Positions 17,158-26,083 are shown, counted from the first letter of the stretch. The stretch: DNA of 64,000 nucleotides from Pararhodobacter aggregans (GCF_003075525.1 NZ_QDDR01000003.1:248001-312000), one strand, 5' to 3'. Numbers and translations: made by a program. Notes: generated from the letters alone by a model not told the origin.

Positions 17158-17529
17158 TCACCCCTCCTTCTGAAACCATTTCTCCACATACTCCAGGATA
17201 TCATCCACGATCCCCGGATGCGCCGCGTGCCGCGCGTCGATGCGGATGGTCCAGCCTGAGGGGGTCCATTCGCGCCGGAGCGTGTTCCCCGAATTGAGGC
17301 GCAGCACGCGGTGGGGGCGGCCTCGAGGCCGGGGAAATAGCGCCGCGCGCCCGGGATCAGGGCCCAGGGGGCGCGGGCCCTCGACGGGCCAGACCTCGAC
17401 CGGCTGGCGCAGACCATCCTGCAGGATCGGCAGCAGGAGGGTGTCGAGCGGCCCCTCCTCCATCGCCAGCCGGTCACGCGGCAGGGCCTCGGGGTCGATG
17501 TCGGCAAGGGAGATCGGGGTGATGTCCAT
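17158..17529 (-). pseudogene. Decayed ParB-like protein gene (internal deletion and frame shift)
   Basis: The start is intact (AGGAG, then ATG at 17529), and residues 1–50 look like the N-terminus of Rhodobacteraceae ParB-type proteins (ISLADIDPEALPRDRLAM…ILQDGLRQPVEVWP). The next expected strand, a LIxGARR motif, is found only in another frame (ALIPGARRYF, near 17310–17370). The last ~45 residues (RLNSGNTLRREWTPSGWTIR…VDDILEYVEKWF) return to a ParB-like C-terminal style. At 123 codons it lacks about 150–200 residues of the middle. The frame is still open, so a short protein might be made. It sits at the right edge of the protease island. Confidence 0.6.
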
Positions 17530-17572
17530 GGCGGGCTCCTTTGCCGCAGGAGGCCATGATCCGGTTGACGGA

Positions 17573-17601
17573 AAACGAAGAGGCCGCCCGGAGGGGCGGC
17601 C
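17573..17601 (-). terminator. Terminator of the HU gene
   Basis: On the minus strand: stem GGCCGCCC–TCC–GGGCGGCC (17582–17601), then TCTTCGTTTTC. It lies about 30 bases past the HU stop. Confidence 0.7.
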
Positions 17602-17631
17602 TTGCGGTCAGTCGCGCGGGCGAGCGGTGGC

Positions 17632-17916
17632 TCAGGCGACGGCGTCTTTCAGGGCTTTCGCCACGGTCACTTTCACGGCGCGGTCGGCGGGCTTGGTCAG
17701 CGTCTCGCCGGTGGCCGGGTTGCGGACTTCGCGCTCGGGGCGGGCGCGGCAGGCGACTTTGCCGATGCCCGGCAGGGTGACCGAACCGCCGGCGGCGACT
17801 TCGGTGGCGACGATCGAGGCAATGCCGTCCAGCGCGGCGGCAGCGGTCTTCTTGTCAGCGCCCATCTGCTCGGCAAGGGTGGCGACGAGCTGGGTTTTGG
17901 TCATCGGCTTGTTCAT
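17632..17916 (-). CDS. hup: HU-family DNA-binding protein
   Basis: 94 residues. Histone-like dimeric protein that bends and compacts DNA. The N-terminus MTKTQLVATLAEQMGADKKTA and the arm signature GIGKVACRARPEREVRNPATGE are diagnostic, though the usual G-F-G-x-F of the DNA-binding ribbon is altered to PGIGKVACRARPERE. Single-gene transcript: it has its own terminator downstream and a GCAGGCC–GA–GGCCTGC palindrome at 17946–17961 in the upstream region. GGAGAG precedes the ATG. Confidence 0.95.
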   Translation of the reverse strand: MNKPMTKTQLVATLAEQMGADKKTAAAALDGIASIVATEVAAGGSVTLPGIGKVACRARPEREVRNPATGETLTKPADRAVKVTVAKALKDAVA

Positions 17917-18069
17917 ATCGGTGCTCTCCGTCTATCAAAACGCTGGCAGGCCGAGGCCTGCGTTGTTCAGCGCATCTATCGGCTGCGCGGGCCTCAGGCA
18001 ATCGGAAAGCAGCGGGCATGCGGGGGATTTCGCCGAAAACCCCCGAAAACCCGGCGTCCCGGGGCCCGA

Positions 18070-19545
18070 TTACAGGAAGGCCGTCTCGTCGAAGCTGCGC
18101 AACTTGCGCGAGTGTATCCGGTCGAGCGGCATGTCGCGCAGCCGTTCCATGGCGCGGACGCCGATCTGCAGGTGGCGGGCGACCTGGGTCTTGTAGAAGG
18201 CCGACGCCATGCCGGGCAGCTTCAGCTCGCCATGCAAGGGCTTGTCCGAGACGCAGAGCAGCGTGCCATAGGGCACCCGGAATCGGAACCCGTTGGCGGC
18301 GATGGTGGCGCTTTCCATGTCCAGCGCGATGGCCCGCGACTGGCTGAGGCGCTGCACCGGGCCGGACTGGTCCCTCAACTCCCAGTTGCGGTTGTCGATG
18401 GTGGCGACGGTGCCGGTGCGCATGATGCGCTTGAGCTCGTAATCCTTGAGCTGGGTGATCTCGGCCACGGCCTCCTGCAGGGCGATCTGGATCTCGGCCA
18501 GCGCCGGGATCGGCACCCAGACGGGGAGGTCCTCGTTCAACACGTTATCTTCGCGCAGATAGGCATGGGCGAGGACGAAATCGCCGAGCGACTGCGAGTT
18601 CCTGAGCCCGGCGCAATGGCCGACCATCAGCCAGGCATGCGGGCGCAGCACGGCGATATGGTCGGTCGCGGTCTTCGCGTTCGAGGGGCCGACGCCGATA
18701 TTGACCAGGGTGATCCCCTGCCCGCCCGGCCGTTTCAGGTGATAGGTCGGCATCTGCGGCAGGCGCGCCAGATGCGGGATCTGCGCCTGCGAGTCGGTCA
18801 GCACCGCGTTGCCGGGCGCGACGAAGGCGGTGTAGCCGCTGTCGGGATCGGCCAGGACCTGACGGGCATAGGCCTCGAATTCATCGACGTAGAACTGGTA
18901 GTTGGTGAACAGGACGTGGTTCTGGAAATGCTCGGGATCGGTCGCGGTGTAATGCGCCAGCCGGGCCAGCGAGTAATCCACCCGCTGCGCCGTGAAGGGT
19001 GCCAGCGGGACCGAGCCATCGGCGTTGCGCACCCCCTCGCCGTTGACGATATCGTCATTGGTGATCGACAGGTCCGGCACATCGAAGATGTCGCGCAGGG
19101 TGAAGCTGAGTTCCCCCGCCATGGCCACGTCATCACGCCCGGCCATGGCGAAATGCAGCGGGATCGAGGTGTCGGAATAGCCCACCATCACCGGCTGGTT
19201 GTGGTTCTTCAGCAAGAGCTCGATCTGCTGCTCGAGGTAATTGCGGAACAGATCCGGCCGGGTGATCGTGGTGGCATAGGTGCCGGGTTCGGGCACATAG
19301 CCGAAGGCGAGGCGGCTGTCGGGCTGGTCATAGGTCGAGGTGGTCAGCCGCAGTTCCGGATAGAACGCGCGGTAGCGGGCGCGGGGCGTGCCGTCGGCGA
19401 TGGCGGTGCGGAAGCTGGCGGCCAGGAAATCGGTAGCCTGATTGTAGAGAGCCTGCAGATGCGAGACGGCCTGACGGGCATCGGAAAAAGCCACCGGCTC
19501 GGCGCCGGGGGCGGTCAGGATCGGAAGGGTTCGGGTCGGTTTCAT
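18070..19545 (-). CDS. amn: AMP nucleosidase
   Basis: 491 residues. Hydrolyses AMP to adenine and ribose-5-phosphate, adjusting adenylate pools. The N-terminal regulatory part (DARQAVSHLQALYNQATDFL…) and the C-terminal phosphorylase-fold domain (LVNIGVGPSNAKTATDHIAVLRPHAWLMVGHCAGLR, then IALDMESATIAANGFRFRVPYG) match the family, including the DMES catalytic segment. The start MKPTRTLPILTAPGAEP is at the normal family N-terminus; the frame extends upstream without similarity. It is divergent from the first outer-membrane protein gene. Confidence 0.94.
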   Translation of the reverse strand: MKPTRTLPILTAPGAEPVAFSDARQAVSHLQALYNQATDFLAASFRTAIADGTPRARYRAFYPELRLTTSTYDQPDSRLAFGYVPEPGTYATTITRPDLFRNYLEQQIELLLKNHNQPVMVGYSDTSIPLHFAMAGRDDVAMAGELSFTLRDIFDVPDLSITNDDIVNGEGVRNADGSVPLAPFTAQRVDYSLARLAHYTATDPEHFQNHVLFTNYQFYVDEFEAYARQVLADPDSGYTAFVAPGNAVLTDSQAQIPHLARLPQMPTYHLKRPGGQGITLVNIGVGPSNAKTATDHIAVLRPHAWLMVGHCAGLRNSQSLGDFVLAHAYLREDNVLNEDLPVWVPIPALAEIQIALQEAVAEITQLKDYELKRIMRTGTVATIDNRNWELRDQSGPVQRLSQSRAIALDMESATIAANGFRFRVPYGTLLCVSDKPLHGELKLPGMASAFYKTQVARHLQIGVRAMERLRDMPLDRIHSRKLRSFDETAFL

Positions 19546-19743
19546 GCGGATACTCGGATAATTGCGTCCCCTCCCTGCCGCGGGAATGCGGCGGGGCCGT
19601 GACGGCTGCGGAGAGGGGGAAGGTGTTCCATGCGCCAAGATGGCAGAGGGGCGACAGGAAGGGAAGACCCGACCGCGGCACCCCCCAGCGGTGCAAACAA
19701 GACGCACTTCACGAAAGAAAATGCTGCTGCTGCAGCCCGCCGA

Positions 19744-19771
19744 TTGAACCGCGGGACAGAACGCGTAGACT
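19744..19771 (+). promoter_or_regulatory. Promoter of outer-membrane protein gene 1
   Basis: TTGAAC (19744–19749), 16 bases, TAGACT (19766–19771), followed by CACCCG. The same hexamers, spacing and CACCCG recur at 20664–20691 before gene 2, which supports function. The rest of the 289-base amn/OMP gap (19546–19834) shows no gene. Confidence 0.7.
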
Positions 19772-19834
19772 CACCCGCAGACGTCCGCTTTCGGAATCCC
19801 GTCAAGTCATTCGAAACCTCAGGTGGTGAATACC

Positions 19835-20458
19835 ATGACCTCGACAAAATCCCTTGTTACCCGTGTTTCGGCGCTGGCCCTCGCCTGCGCGCTGCCGATT
19901 GTTCCGGCGCTGGCCTCGGGCCCCGTTGCCCCTCCGCCCCAAGTCGTTGATTACGTGATGCCTGCCCCGGCCTTCGACTGGGCGGGTGCTTATGGCGGTC
20001 TGAGCTATTCGGCGGTGAGCGGCCGGATCACCCAGGCCCCGGGCGGCACGCCGGACATGGAAAGCGTGAACGGCTGGGGCGCCTTCGCCGGCTACAACTG
20101 GCAGCGCGGCAATTTCGTCTTCGGCCCGGAACTGAGCTACATCGATTTCGAGGCGAATTATCCTCCGTTCATCAACCAGCAGCGCAACGCTCTCGAACTG
20201 CGGGCCCGTGCCGGCTATGCCGTGAACAACGTGATGTTCTACGGCTTCGTCGGTGCTGCGCGCTCGGAATTCTTCGGCGGCGGCGTCTGGAACTCCGAGA
20301 ACGGCGTGAGCTACGGCCTCGGCGCGCAGTTCCACGTTCGCAACAACTTCTTCGTCGGCGTCGAAGCGGCGCGGCGCAACATGAGCTTCTCCACCGGCGG
20401 CGCCGACATCGAGAACGACATCGACACGATCTCGCTGCGCTTCGGCTATCAGTTCTGA
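19835..20458 (+). CDS. Small outer-membrane β-barrel protein, copy 1
   Basis: 207 residues. Signal peptide LVTRVSALALACALPIVPALA, then alternating β-strands typical of an 8-stranded opacity/OmpA-like barrel (WAGAYGGLSYS, WGAFAGYNWQRGNFVFGPELSYIDF, LELRARAGYAVNNVMFYGFVG, YGLGAQFHV) ending in RFGYQF, the C-terminal aromatic needed for BAM insertion. Ligand or function unknown. AGGTGG precedes the ATG at 19835; GTG codons just upstream are in frame but are taken as the ribosome-binding site. Nearly identical in layout to the gene at 20758. Confidence 0.85.
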   Translation: MTSTKSLVTRVSALALACALPIVPALASGPVAPPPQVVDYVMPAPAFDWAGAYGGLSYSAVSGRITQAPGGTPDMESVNGWGAFAGYNWQRGNFVFGPELSYIDFEANYPPFINQQRNALELRARAGYAVNNVMFYGFVGAARSEFFGGGVWNSENGVSYGLGAQFHVRNNFFVGVEAARRNMSFSTGGADIENDIDTISLRFGYQF

Positions 20459-20478
20459 GCCGGTCTTTTTCGGCCATA

Positions 20479-20509
20479 CAGCCGCCCTTCGGGGCGGCTG
20501 TTTGCGTTT
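20479..20509 (+). terminator. Terminator after outer-membrane protein 1
   Basis: Stem CAGCCGCCC–TTCG–GGGCGGCTG then TTTGCGTTT. The same 25+ bases recur after gene 2 at 21402–21432. Confidence 0.85.
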
Positions 20510-20663
20510 CAGGGGGTCGATCGGTGGGCACCCGGCATGATGTCGCCTCCCGATAGCCCGGGACGGCCCCGGCCGCAGGTCAGCGCGCTCCTGCCCGCGG
20601 TCGCAGGGCCGATGCAAGGAAGGCGCAGTGGACCACGAAAATAGACCCTGGACCCCTGGGTGA

Positions 20664-20691
20664 TTGAACCAAGGCCCAAAGTGCATAGACT
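20664..20691 (+). promoter_or_regulatory. Promoter of outer-membrane protein gene 2
   Basis: TTGAAC (20664–20669), 16 bases, TAGACT (20686–20691), CACCCG: the same arrangement as before gene 1. The 299-base gap 20459–20757 otherwise holds only the terminator of gene 1 and diverged sequence. Confidence 0.7.
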
Positions 20692-20757
20692 CACCCGTGA
20701 CACACCGTCGAGATTCCCGCGTCCCGACACCACTCCGGCCCCAAATTGGTGGACATC

Positions 20758-21381
20758 ATGACCTCGATCACAACCCTCGCTACCCGTGTATCCGCAATTG
20801 CGTTGGCCTGTTCCCTGCCGATTGTTCCGGCGCTTGCCTCGGGCCCCGTTGCCCCCCCGCCCCAAGTCGTTGACTACGTGATGCCCGCCCCGGCCTTCGA
20901 CTGGGCGGGTGCTTATGGCGGTCTCAGCTATTCGTCGGTGAGCGGCCGGGTCACCCAATCCCCCGGCGCCCTGCCCGATCTGGACAGCGCGAACGGCTGG
21001 GGCGTCTTCGCCGGCTACAACTGGCAGCGCGGCAATTTCGTCTTCGGCCCGGAACTGAGCTACATCGATTTCGACACGGGCTATGTCGGCTTCCCCGAAC
21101 GCCAGCGCAACGCGCTGGAGCTGCGCGCCCGTGCCGGCTATGCGGTCAATAACGTCATGTTCTACGGCTTCGTCGGCGCCGCGCGCTCCGAACTCTTCGG
21201 CCTCGGCGTGTGGAACAGCCAGAACGGCGTGAGCTACGGCCTCGGCGCGCAGTTCCACGTTCGCAGCAACGTCTTCGTCGGCGTGGAAGCCGCGCGGCGC
21301 AACATGAGCGCCACCATCGGCGGTTCCAACGTCGAGAACGACATCGACACCATCACGCTGCGGATCGGCTATCAGTTCTGA
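20758..21381 (+). CDS. Small outer-membrane β-barrel protein, copy 2
   Basis: 207 residues. Same signal peptide style, barrel strands and C-terminal RIGYQF as copy 1; the stretches SGPVAPPPQVVDYVMPAPAF and FAGYNWQRGNFVFGPELSYI are identical. Most differences fall in predicted surface loops (PGALPDLDSAN, DTGYVGFPER, FGLGVWNSQ). The ATG at 20758 is chosen over an upstream TTG because GGTGG is correctly spaced. Tandem duplicate with its own promoter and terminator. Confidence 0.85.
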   Translation: MTSITTLATRVSAIALACSLPIVPALASGPVAPPPQVVDYVMPAPAFDWAGAYGGLSYSSVSGRVTQSPGALPDLDSANGWGVFAGYNWQRGNFVFGPELSYIDFDTGYVGFPERQRNALELRARAGYAVNNVMFYGFVGAARSELFGLGVWNSQNGVSYGLGAQFHVRSNVFVGVEAARRNMSATIGGSNVENDIDTITLRIGYQF

Positions 21382-21401
21382 TCCGGCCGCTATCGGCATC
21401 G

Positions 21402-21432
21402 CAGCCGCCCTTCGGGGCGGCTGTTTGCGTTT
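21402..21432 (+). terminator. Terminator after outer-membrane protein 2
   Basis: CAGCCGCCC–TTCG–GGGCGGCTG then TTTGCGTTT, identical to the copy-1 terminator. It separates the gene from the converging NADAR gene (stop at 21445). Confidence 0.85.
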
Positions 21433-21444
21433 CAGGGACGGGTT

Positions 21445-21900
21445 TCAGAGCGCGCGGCGGAGGTCGGCCCGCACCTGCATGAGCAACTGACCCAGCCGGT
21501 TCAGCCCGCTCCCGTCCGCCCCGCATCCCCAATAGAAATCGCCCGGCGCATTCTCGACGATCAGCCGCTCGCCGGTGCCCAGCAGCAGGTCGCGCGGGGT
21601 CTGGTGGGTGGCGAATTTTACGCGCAGCGCGTCCAGCATGAGGGTGTCCTTGACCGCCTCCCAATCCGGCCGGAGGGGCAGATCGCGGCTCATCCCCAGC
21701 CCCTTGGCCTGTTTCGGGGTCGAGGCCCTGCGGATCCGCTCGCGATACGCGGCATCGTGGAACTTCTGCGCCTGGAAATAATGCTCGACACTTGGCCAAT
21801 AGGCGCCGTCCATCGCCACGCCGTAGGGCGCGAAGTTGGAGAACTCGGCATAGGGGTCGGTCTGGGCGTAGAACCAGATCGTGTCGAGGGGGTGGGTCAT
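21445..21900 (-). CDS. NADAR (YbiA-like) N-glycosidase
   Basis: 151 residues. Matches the NADAR/COG3236 fold: IWFYAQTDPYAEFSNFAPYGV, YWPSVEHYFQAQKF, GLGMSRDLPLRPDWEAVKDTLMLDALRVKF, LLLGTGERLIVENAPGDFYWG and NRLGQLLMQVR. Known relatives cleave N-glycosidic bonds: YbiA acts on riboflavin-pathway intermediates, and other NADAR proteins remove ADP-ribose from guanine bases. No DarT-type partner is adjacent, so the housekeeping reading is likelier. The start MTHPLDTIWFY matches the family; the longer frame to 21966 has no similarity. Confidence 0.88.
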   Translation of the reverse strand: MTHPLDTIWFYAQTDPYAEFSNFAPYGVAMDGAYWPSVEHYFQAQKFHDAAYRERIRRASTPKQAKGLGMSRDLPLRPDWEAVKDTLMLDALRVKFATHQTPRDLLLGTGERLIVENAPGDFYWGCGADGSGLNRLGQLLMQVRADLRRAL

Positions 21901-22360
21901 TGCGGCCCCCGGACAGGCCTGCCACCCGGGACAGATCGGCGAAATCCGCAGGCAAGCGCAACCCAAAGGAGAGCCGCCGGGATAGGGCGGGGACCGGCAG
22001 GCGCCAGACAGCGGAGACCCCCGGGCCGCGGCGCTGCGAGGGGCGCGCGGGCCTGTTCAAGAGTTGGTTCCATCACAACTTGGCGGATTGTGAAGATTTT
22101 TCTGCCCATCCCGACCGCCCTCAGCACGACGTCGAACCAACTATGTGAGCAGCACGGCATAGATCCTTGCAACCATTAAAGAACCCCGATCACGAAAAAA
22201 TCACGCCGCGGTGAACAACCTGAACGGGTGGTGCAGGAATGCAGCAGACGAGGTTCACATCGCCGAGAGCGCCGGTCCTGCGGTTGAAGCCTCGCCCGAA
22301 GCGGCAGATTTTGGCCCCCGCAAACCGTGCCCCCGGGCACACATAACGGAAGAGAGCATC
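21901..22360. other. Gene-free stretch before outer-membrane protein 3
   Basis: 460 bases with no convincing gene. A 9-bp inverted repeat AGTTGGTTC (22062–22070) / GAACCAACT (22134–22142) encloses an AT-richer segment. Promoter elements for gene 3 must lie between this and 22340; none stands out. Confidence 0.5.
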
Positions 22361-22996
22361 ATGTCGATGTCCAAGAAAATCATCCTCGCCGCCACCGGCT
22401 CCCTGCTTGCCCTGACCGCCACCTCGGCGCTGGCCTCGGGCCCGGTCGCCGTCCAGCCGGTGCCGGAAGTCGTCTACACCGCCCCCGTCGCCACCGCCCA
22501 TAACTGGGCCGGGGGCTATGGCGGTCTGAGCTTTTCGCGCGTGACCGGCGGCATCAACGAGAACACTACGCCGGGCGGCGTGACGCCGGATATGGAAGGC
22601 GACAACGCCTTCGGTGCCTTCGCCGGTTACAACTGGCAGAGCGGGAACCTCGTCTACGGTGGCGAACTGAACTACACCCATTTCGCGACTCCGTTTGTCG
22701 GCTTCCCGGGCAGCCAGCAGGAAAACGTGATCGAGCTGCGCGCCCGCCTCGGTTACGCCGTGAACAACGTGCTGATCTACGGCTTCGTCGGTGCGGCCCG
22801 TTCTTCCATCGAAGACGGCGGGATCTCGGCCAGTCAGAACGGCGTTTCCTATGGCCTGGGCGCTCAGATGGCGTTCCGCAACAACATGTTCGCCGGTCTC
22901 GAAGTCGGTCGCCGCGACGTGTCGGGTGACGTCCCGACCGGCACCGTCGGGACGGATATCGACACCGTCACGCTGCGCGTCGGCTTCCAGTTCTGA
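22361..22996 (+). CDS. Small outer-membrane β-barrel protein, copy 3 (diverged)
   Basis: 211 residues. Signal peptide KKIILAATGSLLALTATSALA, then the same barrel layout as copies 1 and 2 (SGPVAVQPVPEVVY, WAGGYGGLSFS, FGAFAGYNWQSGNLVYGGELNY, IELRARLGYAVNNVLIYGFVG, GLGAQMAFRNNMF, ending RVGFQF). More diverged, with a different upstream region and terminator, so it predates the copy 1/2 duplication. GGAAGAGAG precedes the ATG at 22361; the frame extends 50 codons upstream without signal or similarity. Confidence 0.85.
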   Translation: MSMSKKIILAATGSLLALTATSALASGPVAVQPVPEVVYTAPVATAHNWAGGYGGLSFSRVTGGINENTTPGGVTPDMEGDNAFGAFAGYNWQSGNLVYGGELNYTHFATPFVGFPGSQQENVIELRARLGYAVNNVLIYGFVGAARSSIEDGGISASQNGVSYGLGAQMAFRNNMFAGLEVGRRDVSGDVPTGTVGTDIDTVTLRVGFQF

Positions 22997-23011
22997 TAGC
23001 GTTAAACAGGA

Positions 23012-23044
23012 AACGGCCGCGTCCCCCGGGACGCGGCCGTTTTC
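23012..23044. terminator. Bidirectional terminator between outer-membrane protein 3 and dxs
   Basis: Arms AACGGCCGCGTCCC and GGGACGCGGCCGTT with a minimal loop, followed by TTT on the plus strand. It lies between two converging genes and can serve both. Confidence 0.85.
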
Positions 23045-23057
23045 TATTGCGCGGGGC

Positions 23058-24986
23058 TCACGCCCGCTTCGCCCCGATCCGCGCAACGCCCAGCACGTCC
23101 AGCACCTTCGCCTCGATATCCGCCGCCGTGAGACCGGCAGCTTCGTACATCTGGTCGGGCGAGGCCTGGTCGAGGAACACGTCCGGCAGCACCATGGAGC
23201 GGTATTTGAGGCCGGTGTCGAAGACCCCCTCCTCGGCCAGCAGCTGCGCGACATGGGAGCCGAAGCCGCCCACCGCGCCCTCTTCGATGGTGATGAGCGC
23301 TTCGTGCCCGGCGGCCAGCGTCAGGATCAGCTCGCGGTCCAGCGGCTTGGCGAAGCGGGCGTCGGCCACGGTGGGGCTGATGCCGCGCGCGTCCAGTGCC
23401 TCGGCGGCCTTCATCACCTCGGCCAGACGGGTGCCGAAGGACAGGATCGCCACCCGCTGCCCCTGCCGGATCAGGCGGCCCTTGCCGATCTCCAGCGGGA
23501 TGCCGCGTTCGGGCATTTCCACCCCCACCCCCTCGCCGCGCGGAAAGCGGAAGGCGATGGGCCCGGTGTCATGCGCGGCGGCGGTGGCGACCATGTGCAC
23601 GAGTTCCGCCTCATCGGCGGCGGCCATGACCACGAACCCGGGCAGGTTGGCCAGATAGGCCACGTCGAAGGACCCGGCATGGGTCGCGCCATCCGCCCCC
23701 ACCAGACCGGCGCGGTCGATGGCGAAGCGCACGGGCAGGCCCTGAAGCGCCACATCGTGCACGACCTGATCGTAGCCGCGCTGCAGGAAGGTCGAATACA
23801 TGGCGCAGAAGGGCTTCAACCCCCCGGCAGCCAGACCGGCGCAGAAGGTCACGCCATGCTGTTCGGCGATGCCCACATCGAAAGTGCGGCTGGGGAAACG
23901 CTCGGCGAAGAGGTTCAGGCCGGTGCCGTCCGGCATGGCGGCGGTAACGGCGACGACCTTGTCGTCGGCCTCGCCCTCGCGGATCAGGGCCTGGGCGAAG
24001 ACCTTGGTGTAGCTGGGCGCGTTGGACGGCGCCTTCACCTGCTTGCCGGTGATGACGTCGAACTTCGCCGTAGCATGGCCCTTGTCCGCCGCCATCTCGG
24101 CCGGGCGATAGCCCTTGCCCTTCTTGGTCAGCACATGGATCAGCGTGGGCCCGGTGGCCCGGGCGTGCAGCGTGCGCAGGACGGAGAGCAGCGTCTCCAT
24201 ATCGTGCCCGTCGATCGGGCCGACGTAGTGGAAGCCCAGCTCCTCGAACATGGTACCGCCGACGGTCATGTGCTTGAGCATGTCCTTGGCCCGGCGCGCG
24301 CCCTCCTGCAGGGGCGGCGGCAGCAGGCCCAGCGCGCCCTTGGCGGCGGCCTTGAGGTCCTGCAAGGGCTTCTCGGTATAGAGCCGCGACAGGTACGAGG
24401 ACAGCGCGCCGGTGGGCGGCGCGATCGACATCTCGTTGTCGTTGAGGATGACGAACAGCCGCTTGCCCAGATGGCCCGCGTTGTTCATCGCCTCGAAGGC
24501 CATGCCGGCCGACATCGAGCCATCGCCGATCACCGCGATGGCATCGCCCAGCGCGGGCTCGGGCGTGCCGCCGAGGTCATGGGCGACCTTGAAGCCCAAA
24601 GCGGCGGAGATGGAGGTGGAGCTATGCGCGGCGCCGAACGGGTCATAGGGCGATTCCGCGCGCTTGGTGAAACCCGAAAGCCCGTCCTTCATCCGCAGGG
24701 TGCGGATGCGGTCGCGCCGCCCGGTCAGGATCTTGTGCGGATAGCTCTGGTGCGAGACGTCCCAGATCAGCCGGTCGCGCGGCGTGTCGAAGACCGCGTG
24801 CAGGGCCACGGTCAGCTCGACCACGCCCAGCCCCGCGCCCAGATGCCCGCCCGTCTCGCTGACGGCGCTGATCGTCTCGGCCCGCAGCTCGTCCGCCACC
24901 TGTTTGAGCTGCGCATCCGACAACCGCTTCAGATCGGCCGGGCTCTGCACACGGTCGAGGAGGGGCGTGGCGGGTCGGGTACTCAT
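23058..24986 (-). CDS. dxs: 1-deoxy-D-xylulose-5-phosphate synthase
   Basis: 642 residues, full length. First enzyme of the MEP isoprenoid pathway (pyruvate + glyceraldehyde-3-phosphate). Thiamine diphosphate site [30 protein letters not shown] and [12 protein letters not shown] near the N-terminus; the transketolase middle domain with [14 protein letters not shown] and [16 protein letters not shown]-terminal domain to the end. It follows ispA by 12 bases in the same direction, so the prenyl-diphosphate route is one transcript xseB–ispA–dxs, a common order. Confidence 0.97.
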   Translation of the reverse strand: MSTRPATPLLDRVQSPADLKRLSDAQLKQVADELRAETISAVSETGGHLGAGLGVVELTVALHAVFDTPRDRLIWDVSHQSYPHKILTGRRDRIRTLRMKDGLSGFTKRAESPYDPFGAAHSSTSISAALGFKVAHDLGGTPEPALGDAIAVIGDGSMSAGMAFEAMNNAGHLGKRLFVILNDNEMSIAPPTGALSSYLSRLYTEKPLQDLKAAAKGALGLLPPPLQEGARRAKDMLKHMTVGGTMFEELGFHYVGPIDGHDMETLLSVLRTLHARATGPTLIHVLTKKGKGYRPAEMAADKGHATAKFDVITGKQVKAPSNAPSYTKVFAQALIREGEADDKVVAVTAAMPDGTGLNLFAERFPSRTFDVGIAEQHGVTFCAGLAAGGLKPFCAMYSTFLQRGYDQVVHDVALQGLPVRFAIDRAGLVGADGATHAGSFDVAYLANLPGFVVMAAADEAELVHMVATAAAHDTGPIAFRFPRGEGVGVEMPERGIPLEIGKGRLIRQGQRVAILSFGTRLAEVMKAAEALDARGISPTVADARFAKPLDRELILTLAAGHEALITIEEGAVGGFGSHVAQLLAEEGVFDTGLKYRSMVLPDVFLDQASPDQMYEAAGLTAADIEAKVLDVLGVARIGAKRA

Positions 24987-24998
24987 GGGCGCTCCGGG

Positions 24999-25850
24999 TT
25001 ACTTGTCGCGGCTGATAACGAAGCGGGCCGCTTCGCGCAAGGAATCGGCCCGCGAGCCATAGGGTGCCAGAGCCTCCCCGGCCTGGGAAATCAATTCACG
25101 GGCACGCTCCCTTGCCGGTTCCAGCCCCAGCAGCGAAACAAAGGTCGCCTTGCCCGCCGCCGCATCCTTTTGTAGCCGCTTGCCGGCGGTGGCCGCATCG
25201 CCCTCGGTATCCAGGATGTCGTCTGCGATCTGAAAGGCAAGGCCCAGCGCCATGGCATAGGCGGCCAGTGGCGCGGGATCGGCCCCGGCCAGGATCGGCC
25301 CGGTCAGGCAGGACCAGCCGAAGAGGGCGCCGGTCTTGCCCTGCTGCAACTGGACGATCTGCTCCAGCGTCAGGGGGGCAGCGGCAGTCTCGGCCGCGAT
25401 GTCCAGCGCCTGCCCCAGCACCATGCCTTCGGCCCCGGCGGCCCGGGCCAGCGCGGCGGTCAGCCCCGCATGCCCCGTCTCGGCGCAGAGCTGGAAGGCC
25501 AGCGATTGCAGCGCGTCACCGGCCAGGATCGCGGTCGCCTCGTCAAAGGCGACATGCACCGTGGGACGGCCGCGGCGCAGGTCGTCGTCGTCCATGGCGG
25601 GCAGGTCGTCATGGACCAGCGAATAGGCATGCATCGCCTCGATGGCGGCGGCGGCGTTCAGCGCGACGTCGCGGGCGATGCCATGCAGCGCGCAGGATTC
25701 GAGGACCAGATAGCCCCTCAGCCCCTTGCCGCCATGCAGCCCGTGGGCCATCCCCGCCTTGACCCGGCTCTCGGGCAGGGCATCGAGCGCGCGCGCCAGC
25801 CGCCCGGCCACGGCCAGCGAGGCGGCGCTCAGATCGGCGGGAAAGCTCAT
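24999..25850 (-). CDS. ispA: Farnesyl/geranyl diphosphate synthase
   Basis: 283 residues. Head-to-tail prenyl synthase making C10–C15 diphosphates. First aspartate-rich motif in [22 protein letters not shown], second in [13 protein letters not shown], and [15 protein letters not shown] for substrate binding. The ATG at 25850 overlaps the xseB stop by four bases; the longer frame is antisense/overlap sequence. Product chain length cannot be decided by eye, but the family position beside xseB and dxs favours farnesyl diphosphate. Confidence 0.95.
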   Translation of the reverse strand: MSFPADLSAASLAVAGRLARALDALPESRVKAGMAHGLHGGKGLRGYLVLESCALHGIARDVALNAAAAIEAMHAYSLVHDDLPAMDDDDLRRGRPTVHVAFDEATAILAGDALQSLAFQLCAETGHAGLTAALARAAGAEGMVLGQALDIAAETAAAPLTLEQIVQLQQGKTGALFGWSCLTGPILAGADPAPLAAYAMALGLAFQIADDILDTEGDAATAGKRLQKDAAAGKATFVSLLGLEPARERARELISQAGEALAPYGSRADSLREAARFVISRDK

Positions 25851-26083
25851 TTGGCGTCGAAGGGCGCGGTGCCGTTGGGCTCGCCAGTCTCGGCCAGCGT
25901 GATCTGCTCGATCCGGGCCTGCGCCTGGGCCAGTTTCGCCTCGCAATGCTTCTTCAGCTTGGCGCCGTGGTCATAGAGGTCGATGGATTTCTCCAGATCG
26001 ACCTGGCCGCTTTCCAGCTGCCCCACCACCTGTTCGAGGGCGCGCAGGGCCTCCTCGAAGGACATTTCACTCACGTCTTTCAT
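25847..26083 (-). CDS. xseB: Exodeoxyribonuclease VII small subunit
   Basis: 78 residues. SFEEALRALEQVVGQLESGQVDLEKSIDLYDHGAKLKKHCEAKLAQAQ is the canonical XseB helical hairpin. Partner of XseA, which is not in the window. It overlaps the deacetylase stop upstream and the ispA start downstream by four bases each. Confidence 0.96.
   Translation of the reverse strand: MKDVSEMSFEEALRALEQVVGQLESGQVDLEKSIDLYDHGAKLKKHCEAKLAQAQARIEQITLAETGEPNGTAPFDAK

Noticed and set aside
16961-17179. Small frames on both strands between the protease and the ParB remnant
   Set aside because: No ribosome-binding sites, no similarity, and overlapping frames on both strands in AT-richer DNA are expected by chance.
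19823-22996. CRISPR-like or tandem repeat array
   Set aside because: The repeated units are whole coding sequences with promoters and terminators, i.e. gene duplication.
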